DNA of 64,000 bases from Burkholderiaceae bacterium (GTDB lineage Bacteria > Pseudomonadota > Gammaproteobacteria > Burkholderiales > Burkholderiaceae_C), in the NCBI GenBank assembly GCA_016790515.1, contig JAEUOY010000167.1:1-64000 (forward strand). The letters are read 5' to 3'. Positions 7,084 to 15,777 of the stretch are shown piece by piece. The position numbers were made by a program, and so were the translations under genes. The first letter of the stretch is position 1. The number at the start of each line of letters is the position of its first letter. The notes below the pieces were generated by a model. The model was not told the DNA's origin. It did not search any database and worked only from the letters and a program-made list of their open reading frames with translations.

Positions 7084-9069
7084 TCAGCGGCTGTACAGCA
7101 CCGACGGCAACCACAGCCCGATCGCCGGGAACTGGTAGAGCAGCACGATCGCGACGATCTGGATCGCCATGAACGGCAGCATGCCGGCGAAGATCTGGTT
7201 CAGCGTGACATGCGGCGGGCTCACGCCCTTCAGGTAGAACGCGGCCATCGCCACCGGCGGGCTGAGGAAGGCGGTCTGCAGGTTCAGCGCCACCAGCAGG
7301 CCGAAGAACAGCGGGTCGACGCCGAAGTTGTCGAGCAGCGGGATGAAGATCGGCATGAAGATCACGATGATCTCGGTCCACTCCAGCGGCCAGCCGAGGA
7401 TGAAGATGATCACCTGGCTGAGGATCAGGAACTCGGTCTTCGACAGGTTCATCGACATGACCCAGCGCTCGACCAGTTCCTGCCCGCCCAGCAGCGCGAA
7501 GGCCGCCGAGAAGATCGCCGATCCGACGAACAGCCAGCAGACCATCGCGCTGGTCTTGGCCGTCAGGAACACGCTCTCCTTGAGCACCGTCATGTTGAAC
7601 TGCCGGTAGGCCACCGCCAGCAGGAAGCCGCCCAGCGCGCCCACCGCCGCCGCCTCGGTGGGCGTGGCCAGGCCCATCACGATCGAGCCCAGCACCGCCA
7701 GGATCAGCACCAGCAGCGGGAAGAAGCTCGACAGCAGCATCTTGAAGATCTCCAGCCGCTGGAAGCTGAGGATCGCGTAGAAGGCCAGCAGCGCGACCGC
7801 GCCGATGCCGGTGCCGATCCACCAGCCGCGGCTGGCCGCCGTGCGTTCGGTCGAGGGCGGGGTGGCCGCCGCGCCGGGCGGGGCCTGCAGGCCACCGCTG
7901 GCGCCGGGAGGCTCCTGCACACCGGCGCTGGCGCCCGGCGGTTCCTGCACGTCGCCGGCGCCGGGCGGCTCCTTGACGTCACCGCTGTCAGGGGGTTCGG
8001 CCAGGCCACCGGATTCGGCCGCCGGCACATCGCCGCTGCCCGGCGGCGCCTGCAGGCCGCCGCCTTCGGCGTCGGCGCGCGCGGTGGCAGCGGTCTGGGC
8101 GGCGGCAACGCGGGCGTCTTCGTCGGGCGGCGCCGTGTTGGCGCGCCAGCTGAGGCCGGCCACCAGCGCGAAGAACAGCGCCGGCAGCAGCGCCACGCCG
8201 AGCTGGCGCAGGATGTAGCCGGTCGGCACGCCGAGGTTGCGCCCGCCCTTGAGCGCGCGCAGCAACGCCGGCAGCGCGGTGTTGGAGATCGACTGCGCGA
8301 TCGACTGCGTGGCCGGCGGCAGCGGCACGAGGCGATCGGCCGCCGACAGCGGCGGCATCAGCTGCGGCTTCAGCCTGGCCAGCACGATCACGTAGACCAC
8401 GTACAGCCCGGCCAGCATGATGCCGGGGAAGAACGCGCCGGCGTACAGCTGCACCACCGACACGCCGGCGGTGGCGCCGTAGACGATCAGCAGCACCGAC
8501 GGCGGGATCAGGATGCCCAGGCAGCCGCCGGCAGTGATCGCGCCGGCCGAGACCCGCACGTCGTAGCCGCCGCGCAGCATCTGCGGCAGCGCCAGCAGCC
8601 CCATCAGCGTGACCACCGCGCCGACGATGCCGGTGGCGGTGGCGAACACCGCGCAGGTGAACAGCGTGGCCACCGCCAGCGAGCCCGGCACGCGGGCCAT
8701 CGCCAGGTGCAGGCTCCTGAACAGCTTCTCGATCAGGTTGGCGCGCTCGACCAGGTAGCCCATGAAGACGAACAGCGGGATCGAGATCAGCACGTCGTTG
8801 CCCATCACCTTGAACGCGCTCTGCACCATCAGGGTCAGCGTCTTCGAGGTGTCTTCCTCGTAGGCCAGCCAGGTGAAGATCATGCCCATGCCCATCAGCG
8901 TGAACGCCGTCGGGAAGCCCAGCATGATCGCCACCACCACCAGCGCCAGCATCATCAGGCCGAGGTGGCCGGTGGTGATCGTCGGCGCGGCGATCAGCAT
9001 CAGCGCCGTGCCGGCGACGATGATCGCCATCAGGACGAAGCCGAACCACAGTTCCTTGCGGATCGTCAT
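7084..9069 (-). CDS. dctM: TRAP transporter large permease (DctM-type) with long repeat-bearing insertion
   Basis: This is the large membrane subunit of a tripartite ATP-independent periplasmic transporter. It has 661 residues, whereas the family is usually about 430. The first DctM half (residues 1 to about 230) has AITAGGCLGILIPPSVLLIVY-type helices. The second half starts near 435 and holds the signature GLATPTEAAAVGALG. Between them is an insertion of about 200 residues with one extra hydrophobic segment on each side (near 275 and 415) and a soluble Pro/Gly repeat region in the middle. The ATG overlaps the stop of the small permease gene (ATGA). Extended permeases occur in the TRAP class linked to mannitol/chloroaromatic or 2-oxoacid uptake, so the protein is probably functional. 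Confidence 0.9.
   Translation of the reverse strand: MTIRKELWFGFVLMAIIVAGTALMLIAAPTITTGHLGLMMLALVVVAIMLGFPTAFTLMGMGMIFTWLAYEEDTSKTLTLMVQSAFKVMGNDVLISIPLFVFMGYLVERANLIEKLFRSLHLAMARVPGSLAVATLFTCAVFATATGIVGAVVTLMGLLALPQMLRGGYDVRVSAGAITAGGCLGILIPPSVLLIVYGATAGVSVVQLYAGAFFPGIMLAGLYVVYVIVLARLKPQLMPPLSAADRLVPLPPATQSIAQSISNTALPALLRALKGGRNLGVPTGYILRQLGVALLPALFFALVAGLSWRANTAPPDEDARVAAAQTAATARADAEGGGLQAPPGSGDVPAAESGGLAEPPDSGDVKEPPGAGDVQEPPGASAGVQEPPGASGGLQAPPGAAATPPSTERTAASRGWWIGTGIGAVALLAFYAILSFQRLEIFKMLLSSFFPLLVLILAVLGSIVMGLATPTEAAAVGALGGFLLAVAYRQFNMTVLKESVFLTAKTSAMVCWLFVGSAIFSAAFALLGGQELVERWVMSMNLSKTEFLILSQVIIFILGWPLEWTEIIVIFMPIFIPLLDNFGVDPLFFGLLVALNLQTAFLSPPVAMAAFYLKGVSPPHVTLNQIFAGMLPFMAIQIVAIVLLYQFPAIGLWLPSVLYSR
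7871..8070 (-). repeat. In-frame PPG-type repeats inside the TRAP large permease
   Basis: Six imperfect copies of a 10-11 residue unit, of the form (L/V)-x-(A/E)-P-P-G-x-G-D-V, are encoded in tandem inside the permease gene. Examples read LQAPPGSGDV, VKEPPGAGDV and VQEPPGASGG. The DNA copies are similar but not identical, so this is an older expansion. It would form an extended soluble loop between two predicted membrane helices. Confidence 0.8.
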
Positions 9070-9686
9070 GGCTTGCCCCCGTGCGGCGCGACGAACTCGT
9101 CCAGGGCCGCGATGTCCTCGTCCCTCACGTGCACCATCGCCTTGAGCTTGTCGACGTCGACCTCCTCGACGTCGTGCTCGCGCGACGGCCATTCGCCGTC
9201 GCGGATGCAGACGATGCAGCGCACGATCTCGACGATGCCCTGCAGCAGCAGCATGCCGCCGGCGATCGGGATGCCGAACTTGAACGGGTACAGCGGCAGC
9301 GGCGTCGCCGAGAAGGTGCTCTCGCGGATGGCCAGCGATTCGTTGGCGAAGTTCCAGCCGGCCCAGGTCAGCGCGACGATGCCGGGCAGGAAGAACACGA
9401 AGTACAGGATCAGGTCCAGCGTGGCCTGGGTGCGCGGCGCGAAGAAGCCGTAGAGCACGTCGCCGCGCACATGGCCGTTCTTCGAAAGGGTGTAGGCGCC
9501 GGCCATCATGAACAGCGTGCCGTACATCATGATCTGGGCGTCCAGCGCCCAGTCGTGCGGATCGTTCAGCACGTAGCGGGCGAAGACCTCCCAGCTGATC
9601 ATCAGCGTCAGCGCGACGATGAGCCAGGCGAACAGCTGCCCCAGCCAGGTCGACAGGCGGTCCACGCGCAGCAGCAGGCTTTGCAT
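9066..9686 (-). CDS. dctQ: TRAP transporter small permease (DctQ-type)
   Basis: This is the 206-residue small membrane subunit of the TRAP transporter. Four transmembrane helices are visible in the first 165 residues, with the conserved WEVFARYVLN and WALDAQIMMYGTLFMMAGAY segments of DctQ in helices 1-2. The C-terminal 40 residues form a charged cytoplasmic tail (EEVDVDKLKAMVHVRDED) longer than usual. Its TGA overlaps the ATG of the large permease, so the two are translationally coupled. It starts about 85 bases after the binding-protein gene. A GAGGA lies nine bases before the ATG. Confidence 0.9.
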   Translation of the reverse strand: MQSLLLRVDRLSTWLGQLFAWLIVALTLMISWEVFARYVLNDPHDWALDAQIMMYGTLFMMAGAYTLSKNGHVRGDVLYGFFAPRTQATLDLILYFVFFLPGIVALTWAGWNFANESLAIRESTFSATPLPLYPFKFGIPIAGGMLLLQGIVEIVRCIVCIRDGEWPSREHDVEEVDVDKLKAMVHVRDEDIAALDEFVAPHGGKP

Positions 9687-9772
9687 CGCGGCGTCCTCGG
9701 TGACTTGCGGTTGCGGGAATGAAAACGGGCCACCGGCCCTCGTCAGGCGGTGGCCCGCTGCGGCGCGGGAGA

Positions 9773-10900
9773 TCAGCCCTTCTTGGCCGGGCGGAAGTAG
9801 TGGTTCCAGGCCATCTTGAAGTCGACCATGTAGTCGTTCTGCCACTGGCCGGCGCGCTCGGCAAAGGCCTTCTGCGAGTCGAGCACCTTCTTGAACAGGG
9901 GGTTCTCGGCCGCCTTGGCGGCGATCACCTTGTCCCAGGCGGCGAGCTGCGCGCGCAGGATCGCGTCGGGCGTCTTGTAGAAGTTGATCTTGGCCTTCTT
10001 CAGCTCGATGTAGTCCTGGCTGTTGCGCTCGATCGCCTTCCAGCTCATGTCGGCGCTGGCGGCCTGCACCGCGTAGTCGACGATGGACTTCAGCTCGGCG
10101 GGCAGCGCGTTGAACTTGCCCTTGTTGAACAGGATCTCGAACTGCTCGCCGCTCTGGTGGAAGCTCTGCAGCATGCAGTTCTTGACCACGTCGGGAAAGC
10201 CCAGCAGCCGGTCGGAGCTGGCGTTGTTGAACTCGGCCGCGTCGATCAGGCCACGGTCGAGCGCCGGCACGATCTCGCCGCCGGGCAGCGGGTTGACCGC
10301 GGTGCCGAGTTCCTTGAACACGTCGACCGCCAGGCCGACGGTGCGGAACTTCAGGCCCTTCATGTCGTCGACCTTGGCCACCGGCTTCTTGAACCAGCCC
10401 AGCGGCTGCGTCGGCATCGGCCCGTACAGGTACGACACCACGTCCATGTTCAGGCTGCCGTAGATCTCCTCGAGCAAGGCCTTGCCGCCGCCGTAGTTGT
10501 GCCAGGCCAGCACCATGTTCGGGTCCATGCCATAGGCCGGGCCCGAGCCCCACAAGGCCAGCGCGGTGTTCTTGCCGTAGTGGTAGGCCACCACGCCGTG
10601 GCCACCGTCGAGCGTGCCCTTGTTCACCGCGTCGAGCAGCTGGAAGGCCGGCACCACCGAGCCCGCGGGCAGCACCTCGATCTTCAGCCGGCCGGCGGCC
10701 ATGTCGTTGACCTTCTTCGCGAAGTCGTTGGCGTACTCGTGGAAGATGTCCTTCGATGGCCAGGTCGACTGGAAACGCAGGCTCACCGTCTGCGCCGTCG
10801 AGATGGCCGGCGCGGCCAGGCCGCCGACACCCACGGTGCCGACGGCAGCCTTCTGCAGGAACCGGCGGCGCGGCGCGCCGGCCTTGTTGGATTCGGTCAT
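9773..10900 (-). CDS. dctP: TRAP transporter substrate-binding protein (DctP/TakP-type), Tat signal
   Basis: This is a 375-residue periplasmic solute-binding protein, first gene of the TRAP operon. The N-terminus has a twin-arginine-type signal (RRRFLQKAAVG followed by a hydrophobic stretch and a cleavage site near AQT). The body has the family segments FQSTWPSKDIFHEYANDF and GLKFRTVGLAVDVFKELG, the latter containing the conserved Arg that salt-bridges the substrate carboxylate. The closest characterised relatives bind 2-oxoacids or similar monocarboxylates (TakP, FcbT1 class); the substrate is therefore probably an organic acid. The ATG at 10900 follows GGAGA. It delivers substrate to the DctQ/DctM permease encoded downstream. 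Confidence 0.92.
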   Translation of the reverse strand: MTESNKAGAPRRRFLQKAAVGTVGVGGLAAPAISTAQTVSLRFQSTWPSKDIFHEYANDFAKKVNDMAAGRLKIEVLPAGSVVPAFQLLDAVNKGTLDGGHGVVAYHYGKNTALALWGSGPAYGMDPNMVLAWHNYGGGKALLEEIYGSLNMDVVSYLYGPMPTQPLGWFKKPVAKVDDMKGLKFRTVGLAVDVFKELGTAVNPLPGGEIVPALDRGLIDAAEFNNASSDRLLGFPDVVKNCMLQSFHQSGEQFEILFNKGKFNALPAELKSIVDYAVQAASADMSWKAIERNSQDYIELKKAKINFYKTPDAILRAQLAAWDKVIAAKAAENPLFKKVLDSQKAFAERAGQWQNDYMVDFKMAWNHYFRPAKKG

Positions 10901-11045
10901 GGGGCAGTCTCCATATTGAATTGGGGATTGCGCGGCGGACGCCGGCACGTTAGAGCCGCGCGAAGTATTGGCCTGCAGAGGCCGCCCGACAATGGGGTCA
11001 TCCCTGCTGGCGACAGGCTGCGCCGCGACAGCCTGTCGGCGTGGC

Positions 11046-11642
11046 TCAGGGCTCCTGCCGGATCGCCTCGACCGCCACCTTCAGCCGTACCGTGTCGCCG
11101 ACGAACGGGTCGCCGAAGTGGATGCCGAAGGCACTGCGCGACAGCTCGGCCTCGAAGTCGCCGCCGCAGACCTCGCGCCGCAGCAGCGGGTTGGTGTAGC
11201 AGCGAAAGCGCTGCGCGTTGAGCCGCAGGCCCTGGCCGACGCCGCGCAGCGTGAGCACGCCGCCGACCGCGGTGACCGCCCCGTCAGGGCCGAACTCGAA
11301 GCGCTCGGCGACGAAATACGCCTGCGGGTAGGCCGCGACGGCCAGCAGGTCCTCGCGCCGCAGCCGGCTGTCGAGCGCCGGCAGTCCGGTGCTGACCTCC
11401 GCGGTGGCGATGACCACCTGCACCCGGCCCTTGCGGGCGGCGCGGTCGACCTGCACGTCGCCGCTGAGCGGGCCGAAGCGGCCGCGGATCGTCGAGGTGT
11501 CGAAGTGCAGTATCTCGAAGGTCGCGAAGCTGTGGGTCGGGTCGAGCTGGTAGGCCACCGGCTGCGCTGCGGCGGGCACGCCGACCACTGCCGCGAACCA
11601 GCCGATCCATGACGCCCGCCGATGCCGCCGCCGCTCTTCCAT
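11046..11642 (-). CDS. YceI-family periplasmic protein (paralogue 1)
   Basis: This is a YceI-like lipocalin-fold protein of about 198 residues. After an N-terminal hydrophobic signal (WIGWFAAVVGVPAAAQ), the mature part begins YQLDPTHSFATFEILHFD, the YceI hallmark. It has a Cys pair (RFRCYTNPLLRREVCGGDF) shared with the next gene, and ends with SAFGIHFGDPFVGDTVRL. YceI proteins bind polyisoprenoid chains in a beta-barrel; the physiological role is often unknown. It is the last gene of a b561-YceI-YceI-YceI operon. The start is uncertain: the ATG giving MEERRRH is used, but an upstream GTG would add eight residues. Confidence 0.82.
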   Translation of the reverse strand: MEERRRHRRASWIGWFAAVVGVPAAAQPVAYQLDPTHSFATFEILHFDTSTIRGRFGPLSGDVQVDRAARKGRVQVVIATAEVSTGLPALDSRLRREDLLAVAAYPQAYFVAERFEFGPDGAVTAVGGVLTLRGVGQGLRLNAQRFRCYTNPLLRREVCGGDFEAELSRSAFGIHFGDPFVGDTVRLKVAVEAIRQEP

Positions 11643-11717
11643 GGCCGCAATGCTGGCACAAAGCACGACGCCCCGCCGGTGCAGGGGCCGGCGGGGCGTT
11701 GCTGGCGAGCGGGCGGC

Positions 11718-12293
11718 TTACGGCTGCTTGATCGCCTCGACCTGGACCAGCAGGCGGACGTTGTCGGCAAAGCCGAAGTTCAGGCCCCAGTTCATGCCGT
11801 AGCTGCTGCGCACCAGCGTGGTCTCGAAGTCGCCGCCGCAGACCTCGACCTTGAGCATCGGGTTGATGTAGCAGTTGAACTTGGTTGCCTTCAGCGTCAC
11901 CGGGTTGGTCTTGCCCAGCAGCGTCAGGCTGCCGCTGACCTCGCTGACCTTGTCGCCGTTGAAGCTGAACTTGTCGGCGACGAACTTCGCGGTCGGGAAT
12001 TCGGCGGCGTTGAAGAAGTCCTTGCTCACCAGGTGCTTGTCGAACGCGGCGGTGCCGGTGTTGATCGAAGCGGTCTCGATCGTCAGCTCGACCTTGCCGG
12101 TCTTGGCGGTCTTGTCGAACTGCACCGTGCCGCTCTTCTTGTCGAAGCGGCCGCGGTTGGTGGTGGTGGCGAAGTGGTCGACCTCGAAGATGGCAAAGGT
12201 GTGGGTCGGGTCGATCGCGTAGGTGGCGCTCTGGGCCTGGGCGCCCAGCGTGGCGGCGGCAAGGGTGGCGGCGAGCAGGGTGGTGCGGATCAT
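11718..12293 (-). CDS. YceI-family periplasmic protein (paralogue 2)
   Basis: This 191-residue secreted protein has a clean signal peptide (cleavage near AQAQS) and the YceI core: YAIDPTHTFAIFEVDHF, NRGRFDKKSGTVQFD, FFNAAEFPTAKFVADKF and a C-terminal SSYGMNWGLNFGFADNVRL. It carries the same Cys pair (KFNCYINPMLKVEVCGGDF) as its downstream neighbour, so the two are recent paralogues. The family binds long isoprenoid lipids in the periplasm. It sits about 50 bases after the third YceI gene in the operon led by cytochrome b561. Confidence 0.9.
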   Translation of the reverse strand: MIRTTLLAATLAAATLGAQAQSATYAIDPTHTFAIFEVDHFATTTNRGRFDKKSGTVQFDKTAKTGKVELTIETASINTGTAAFDKHLVSKDFFNAAEFPTAKFVADKFSFNGDKVSEVSGSLTLLGKTNPVTLKATKFNCYINPMLKVEVCGGDFETTLVRSSYGMNWGLNFGFADNVRLLVQVEAIKQP

Positions 12294-12342
12294 CGGGGAG
12301 CTCCGGGAGGTGGGGAAGAGAGGGTGGTGGACGGCTGCGGCG

Positions 12343-12909
12343 TCACAGCGGCGCCATGCCGGTGAGCGCGAGCCTGAACTTCACGGTGACGTCGTTGGCG
12401 ACCATCGAGGTGTCGGCCCATTCGCCTTCGCCGATCTTGAAGTCCAGCCGCTTGATCACGAAGCTGCCGCTGGCGGTGCTGGCAGCGCCGGACTGGGTGA
12501 CGGCCACCGGCACCACGACGTCCTGGCTGGCGCCCTTGATCGAGAGCTTGCCGCGCACCTCGAACTTGCCGCCGCCCAGCGGCTTGATCGCGCTGCTGGC
12601 GAAGCTGGCGGTCGGGAACTTCGCGACGTTGAACCATTCGGCCTTGGGCACCTCGGCGTCGGTCTCGGGCGCGCCGAAGCTGGCGCTGCCGGTCTGGATC
12701 GTGAAGGCCACCTTGCCGGCCTCGGCCTTCTTCGGGTCGAAGGCGATCTGGGCACTCCACTGCTTGAAGCGGCCTTCGACCGGCACGCCCATCTGCTTGC
12801 TGACGAAGCCGATCTCGCTCTGCGCGGGCACCACCTGCTGGGCCAGCGCCGGGGCGGTCACGAGGAAGGACGACACCGCCAGCGCGGCGGTCAGGACAGA
12901 GCGGAACAT
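12343..12909 (-). CDS. YceI-family periplasmic protein (paralogue 3, divergent)
   Basis: This 188-residue protein has a signal peptide (cleavage near ALAQQV) and a YceI barrel: SEIGFVSKQMGVPVEGRFKQW, EWFNVAKFPTASFASS, FVIKRLDFKIGEGEWAD and a C-terminal DVTVKFRLAL. It lacks the Cys pair of the other two copies and resembles the YceI type usually found beside cytochrome b561. It follows the b561 gene by about 33 bases on the same strand. A joint role in quinone or isoprenoid handling at the membrane is an inference from this recurrent pairing. Confidence 0.9.
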   Translation of the reverse strand: MFRSVLTAALAVSSFLVTAPALAQQVVPAQSEIGFVSKQMGVPVEGRFKQWSAQIAFDPKKAEAGKVAFTIQTGSASFGAPETDAEVPKAEWFNVAKFPTASFASSAIKPLGGGKFEVRGKLSIKGASQDVVVPVAVTQSGAASTASGSFVIKRLDFKIGEGEWADTSMVANDVTVKFRLALTGMAPL

Positions 12910-12942
12910 CGGGAATCCTCGAATCGAACGGGGTGGGGTCGG

Positions 12943-13494
12943 TCAGCCGCGGCGCAGCCGCATGCGGTCGATCAACCCATCGCGGTCGATGAACTGGTGC
13001 TTCAGCGCGCCGGCCACGTGCAGCAGCACCAGCGCGGCCATCAGCCAGGCCAGCCGGCCATGCCAGGGCTTGAGCGCCTCGGCCAGGGCCTTGTCGACCG
13101 GCACGAAGTCGGGCAGCGGCAGCACGCCGAACCAGACGATCGGAAACCCCGCCGCCGAGCTGTAGGCCCAGCCGACCAGCGGCACCGCGAAGAACAGCAG
13201 GTACAGAAGCTGGTGCGTGGCATGGGCGATGCGGGCTTGCCAGGCCGGCATCGCCACGTCGGGCGGCGGGCGGTGGGTGGCGCGCCAGACCAGCCGCAGC
13301 AGCGACAGCGCCAGGATCGTGATGCCGGCCCACTTGTGCCAGTTGTACAGCTTCAGCCGGGTCGGCGAGAACGGCAGCTCGGTCATGTACAGGCCGAACG
13401 AGAAGCTGCCGAACAGCATCAGTGCCAGCAGCCAGTGCAGCGCGACCGCGGGCGTGGTGTAGCGGTGGGTCTGGACCGGATCGACGCTGGGCAT
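12943..13494 (-). CDS. Cytochrome b561 family protein
   Basis: This is a 183-residue four-helix membrane cytochrome of the bacterial b561/CybB type. Helix 1 has the heme-ligand region TPAVALHWLLALMLFGSF, helix 2 has LYNWHKWAGITILALSLLRL, and helices 3-4 have IAHATHQLLYLLFFAVPLVGW and LMAALVLLHVAGALKHQFIDRDG, each with the expected His. It moves electrons between quinol and acceptors such as superoxide in CybB. It is first in an operon with three yceI genes. A perfect inverted repeat lies about 60 bases upstream. Confidence 0.92.
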   Translation of the reverse strand: MPSVDPVQTHRYTTPAVALHWLLALMLFGSFSFGLYMTELPFSPTRLKLYNWHKWAGITILALSLLRLVWRATHRPPPDVAMPAWQARIAHATHQLLYLLFFAVPLVGWAYSSAAGFPIVWFGVLPLPDFVPVDKALAEALKPWHGRLAWLMAALVLLHVAGALKHQFIDRDGLIDRMRLRRG

Positions 13495-13551
13495 GACCGG
13501 CAGTGTGCCGGCATGACGCGGCGCCGGCGTTCAGCGGTGTTGACCCGGGGT

Positions 13552-13566
13552 TTCAGTTTTTCTGAA
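13552..13566. promoter_or_regulatory. Inverted repeat upstream of the b561-yceI operon
   Basis: TTCAG and CTGAA flank a five-base T spacer, forming a small symmetrical site about 58 bases upstream of the cytochrome b561 ATG. The position fits an operator or a short hairpin in the promoter region. No regulator family is assigned. Confidence 0.35.
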
Positions 13567-13594
13567 CGCAAAAGTTCCCTGAATTCGCAGGATT

Positions 13595-14473
13595 TCACCG
13601 GTCTAGCCACGATGGCCCCAGCCACAACGGGGCTGCCAGCGTCTGCAGCCGGACGTGCCTGTCGGCCGGCAACAGGTGGTGGCGCAGTGCGAAGTCCAGC
13701 GTCACCAGCGCGGCGTCGACCGTCATCTCGCCGGCGGCGGCGCGCTCGATCGCCTCGGCCATCGGCAGCAGTGCCACGCTGTGCACCTCGCCGTCCTGGT
13801 TGACCGGCCGCAGGCCGGGGGTCAGCGCCAGGTCGTAGACGCTGACCTCCTCGAGCTGGAAGCCTTCGGCGATGTCGCGCGCGACGCGAAAGCGCCGGCC
13901 GGGCCGCAGGCCCTGCATCTGCGCCGGGGTCAGGCCGGCCTCCTCCCAGCCTTCGCGCAGCACGCATTCGGCCGGCGTCTGGCCATGCGGCACGCCGCCG
14001 CCGACCAGGTTGTCGAGCAGGCCGGGGTCGGTCGCCTTGGTGTACGAGCGGCGCGCGATCCACAGGTGGCTCGGCCGGCCGTCGGCGCCGGCCACGTAGC
14101 CGTTGCAGTGGGCGCCGAAGGTGGTGGTGCCCCAGAAGCGCGAGGCCGCACGCTCGAAGGTGGCCAGCAGTTCGCCGCTGTCCTGCGCCAGCACCGGGTA
14201 GGTCTCGTCGCGCCAGGCGACGATCAGCCCCTGCTGGCGCAGCCGGCGGTTGGCCAGCGCGAAGAAATCGGTGCGCTCGGCCGCCGGCACGGTCAGCGTG
14301 ACCGCGCCACCGGCCAGCTGCAGCGCCTGCGGCCAGCGCGCCAGCGCGCCGAGGTGGGCGCGGGCGACCGAACCGGCCGGCCGGGCCTGCGCGCCGTCGG
14401 CGATCAGGAACGGCAGCCGGGCTGCGGCGTCGCGGGCCTGCGCGGCGGCGATCGCCGGCCAGTCGGTCGACAC
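13595..14473 (-). CDS. Nudix hydrolase with N-terminal DUF4743-type domain
   Basis: This 292-residue protein has an N-terminal ~110-residue domain seen in Nudix proteins related to the C-terminal part of fungal thiamine pyrophosphokinase (DUF4743). The Nudix domain follows, from about 115 to 265. The Nudix box reads GGVPHGQTPAECVLREGWEEAGL-like over about residues 165-188: the REGWEEAGL metal-binding core is intact, but the Glu that usually precedes the central helix is Gln. Members cleave nucleoside diphosphate-linked substrates or damaged thiamine diphosphate. It ends four bases before its neighbour's strand context and follows the iron-type dehydrogenase gene with a gap of only four bases, so the two are probably co-transcribed. 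Confidence 0.83.
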   Translation of the reverse strand: MSTDWPAIAAAQARDAAARLPFLIADGAQARPAGSVARAHLGALARWPQALQLAGGAVTLTVPAAERTDFFALANRRLRQQGLIVAWRDETYPVLAQDSGELLATFERAASRFWGTTTFGAHCNGYVAGADGRPSHLWIARRSYTKATDPGLLDNLVGGGVPHGQTPAECVLREGWEEAGLTPAQMQGLRPGRRFRVARDIAEGFQLEEVSVYDLALTPGLRPVNQDGEVHSVALLPMAEAIERAAAGEMTVDAALVTLDFALRHHLLPADRHVRLQTLAAPLWLGPSWLDR

Positions 14474-14477
14474 CCGT

Positions 14478-15638
14478 TCAGTCCCAGGCCTGCTCGAGCA
14501 GCGCCAGCAGCTGCGTCTCGTCCGCGATCTTGCGCGGGTTGGTGTGCACCCAGGGGTTGGCCATGCCCTTCTGCGCGATGACCGCCAGCCGCTCGCGCGC
14601 CAGCCCCAGCTGCGACAGCCGGGTCGGCAGGCCCAGCCGGGCGATCATCGCCTCGACCTGGTCGGCCGCCGGCGTCGACGCATCGCCCAGCGCGACGGCG
14701 ATCTCGGCCATCTGCGCCGCGCAGACCTCGGCGTTGTAGCGCATCACCGCGGGCAGCAGCACGCAGGAGGTGATGCCGTGCGGCACGCCGGCGTCGGCGC
14801 CCAGCGCATGGCCCAGGCCGTGGCTGGCGCCGTATTCGGTGCGGCGGATGCTGGTCGCGGCCAGCCAGGCGCCCATCTGGCCGTCGAGCCGGGCGCCCAG
14901 GTCTTCGGGCGCGCTGGCGTAGCGTGCCAGCGAGCGGCCGAGCAGCGCCAGCGCGCGCACGCTGGTGGCGTCGATCAGCGGCTGGGCATTGACCGAGCAC
15001 AGCGCCTCCACCGCATGGTCGACCGCCCGCACCCCGGTCGACAGCCACAGCCGGTCGGGCGTGTGCACGGTGATGCGCGGGTCGAGGATCACCGCCGCCG
15101 CGCCGATGAAGGCGCCGGTGTAGCCCTGCTTGGTGCCGAAGCGGGTGTCGGTGCAGCCTCCCAGGTCGCTGAACTCGGCGCCCGACAGCGTGGTCGGCAC
15201 CGCGATCTGGCGGCACGGCGGCCGGCGCGGCTGCGGCACCACGCGGCTGCCGTCGGCGGCGACGCGCATGTGCCAGTCGTCGAGCTGTTCGATGCGGGTC
15301 AGGTTCTCGGCCAGCGCGACCTTCACCGTGTCGATGACCGTGCCGCCGCCGATGCTGACGATCAGGTCGGCCTGCGCGGCGCGCACCGCGTCGGCCAGCG
15401 CGATCACGCTGTCGCGCGGCGTGTGCTCGACGCAGTGGTCGAACAGACCGACCACCTGCGGGCGGATGCGCTGCAGCGCGTCGCGTACCGCGTCGGTGTT
15501 GCGGTTCAGCGACTTGCTGGTGACGACGAAGACGCGCTGCGCGCCGCGCCGGCTGGCCTCGGTGTGCAGCGCGTCGGCCGCCGGCGTGCCGAAGTGCACG
15601 CGGTCGAGCTCGAGGTACTCGAAGACGCCGGTGTTCAT
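14478..15638 (-). CDS. Iron-containing alcohol dehydrogenase family protein
   Basis: This 386-residue protein belongs to the group III (iron-type) alcohol dehydrogenases. The N-terminal nucleotide-binding part has VSIGGGTVIDTVKVALAE (the GGG-x-x-x-D motif) near residue 85. The metal-binding half has LSTGVRAVDHAVEALCS with a His, and then GASHGLGHALGADAGVPHG with the further His ligands. Maleylacetate reductases, lactaldehyde and 1,3-propanediol dehydrogenases share this layout, so the substrate stays open. The ATG at 15638 follows AGGAG. It is divergent from the SDR gene, with which it shares a ~140-base promoter region, and is followed closely by the Nudix gene. Confidence 0.87.
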   Translation of the reverse strand: MNTGVFEYLELDRVHFGTPAADALHTEASRRGAQRVFVVTSKSLNRNTDAVRDALQRIRPQVVGLFDHCVEHTPRDSVIALADAVRAAQADLIVSIGGGTVIDTVKVALAENLTRIEQLDDWHMRVAADGSRVVPQPRRPPCRQIAVPTTLSGAEFSDLGGCTDTRFGTKQGYTGAFIGAAAVILDPRITVHTPDRLWLSTGVRAVDHAVEALCSVNAQPLIDATSVRALALLGRSLARYASAPEDLGARLDGQMGAWLAATSIRRTEYGASHGLGHALGADAGVPHGITSCVLLPAVMRYNAEVCAAQMAEIAVALGDASTPAADQVEAMIARLGLPTRLSQLGLARERLAVIAQKGMANPWVHTNPRKIADETQLLALLEQAWD

Positions 15639-15777
15639 TCGCGGGAGCTCCTGACCTGTGGGTGACACCGTCTGCCGCAGCGGCGGCGGCATAGTCGATC
15701 CCTCATTGGCGCACAGCCCAGGCCCGCACGGCATCGGGATTGGTGCGGACGGACGACGACACACCGGGGACAGGCGC

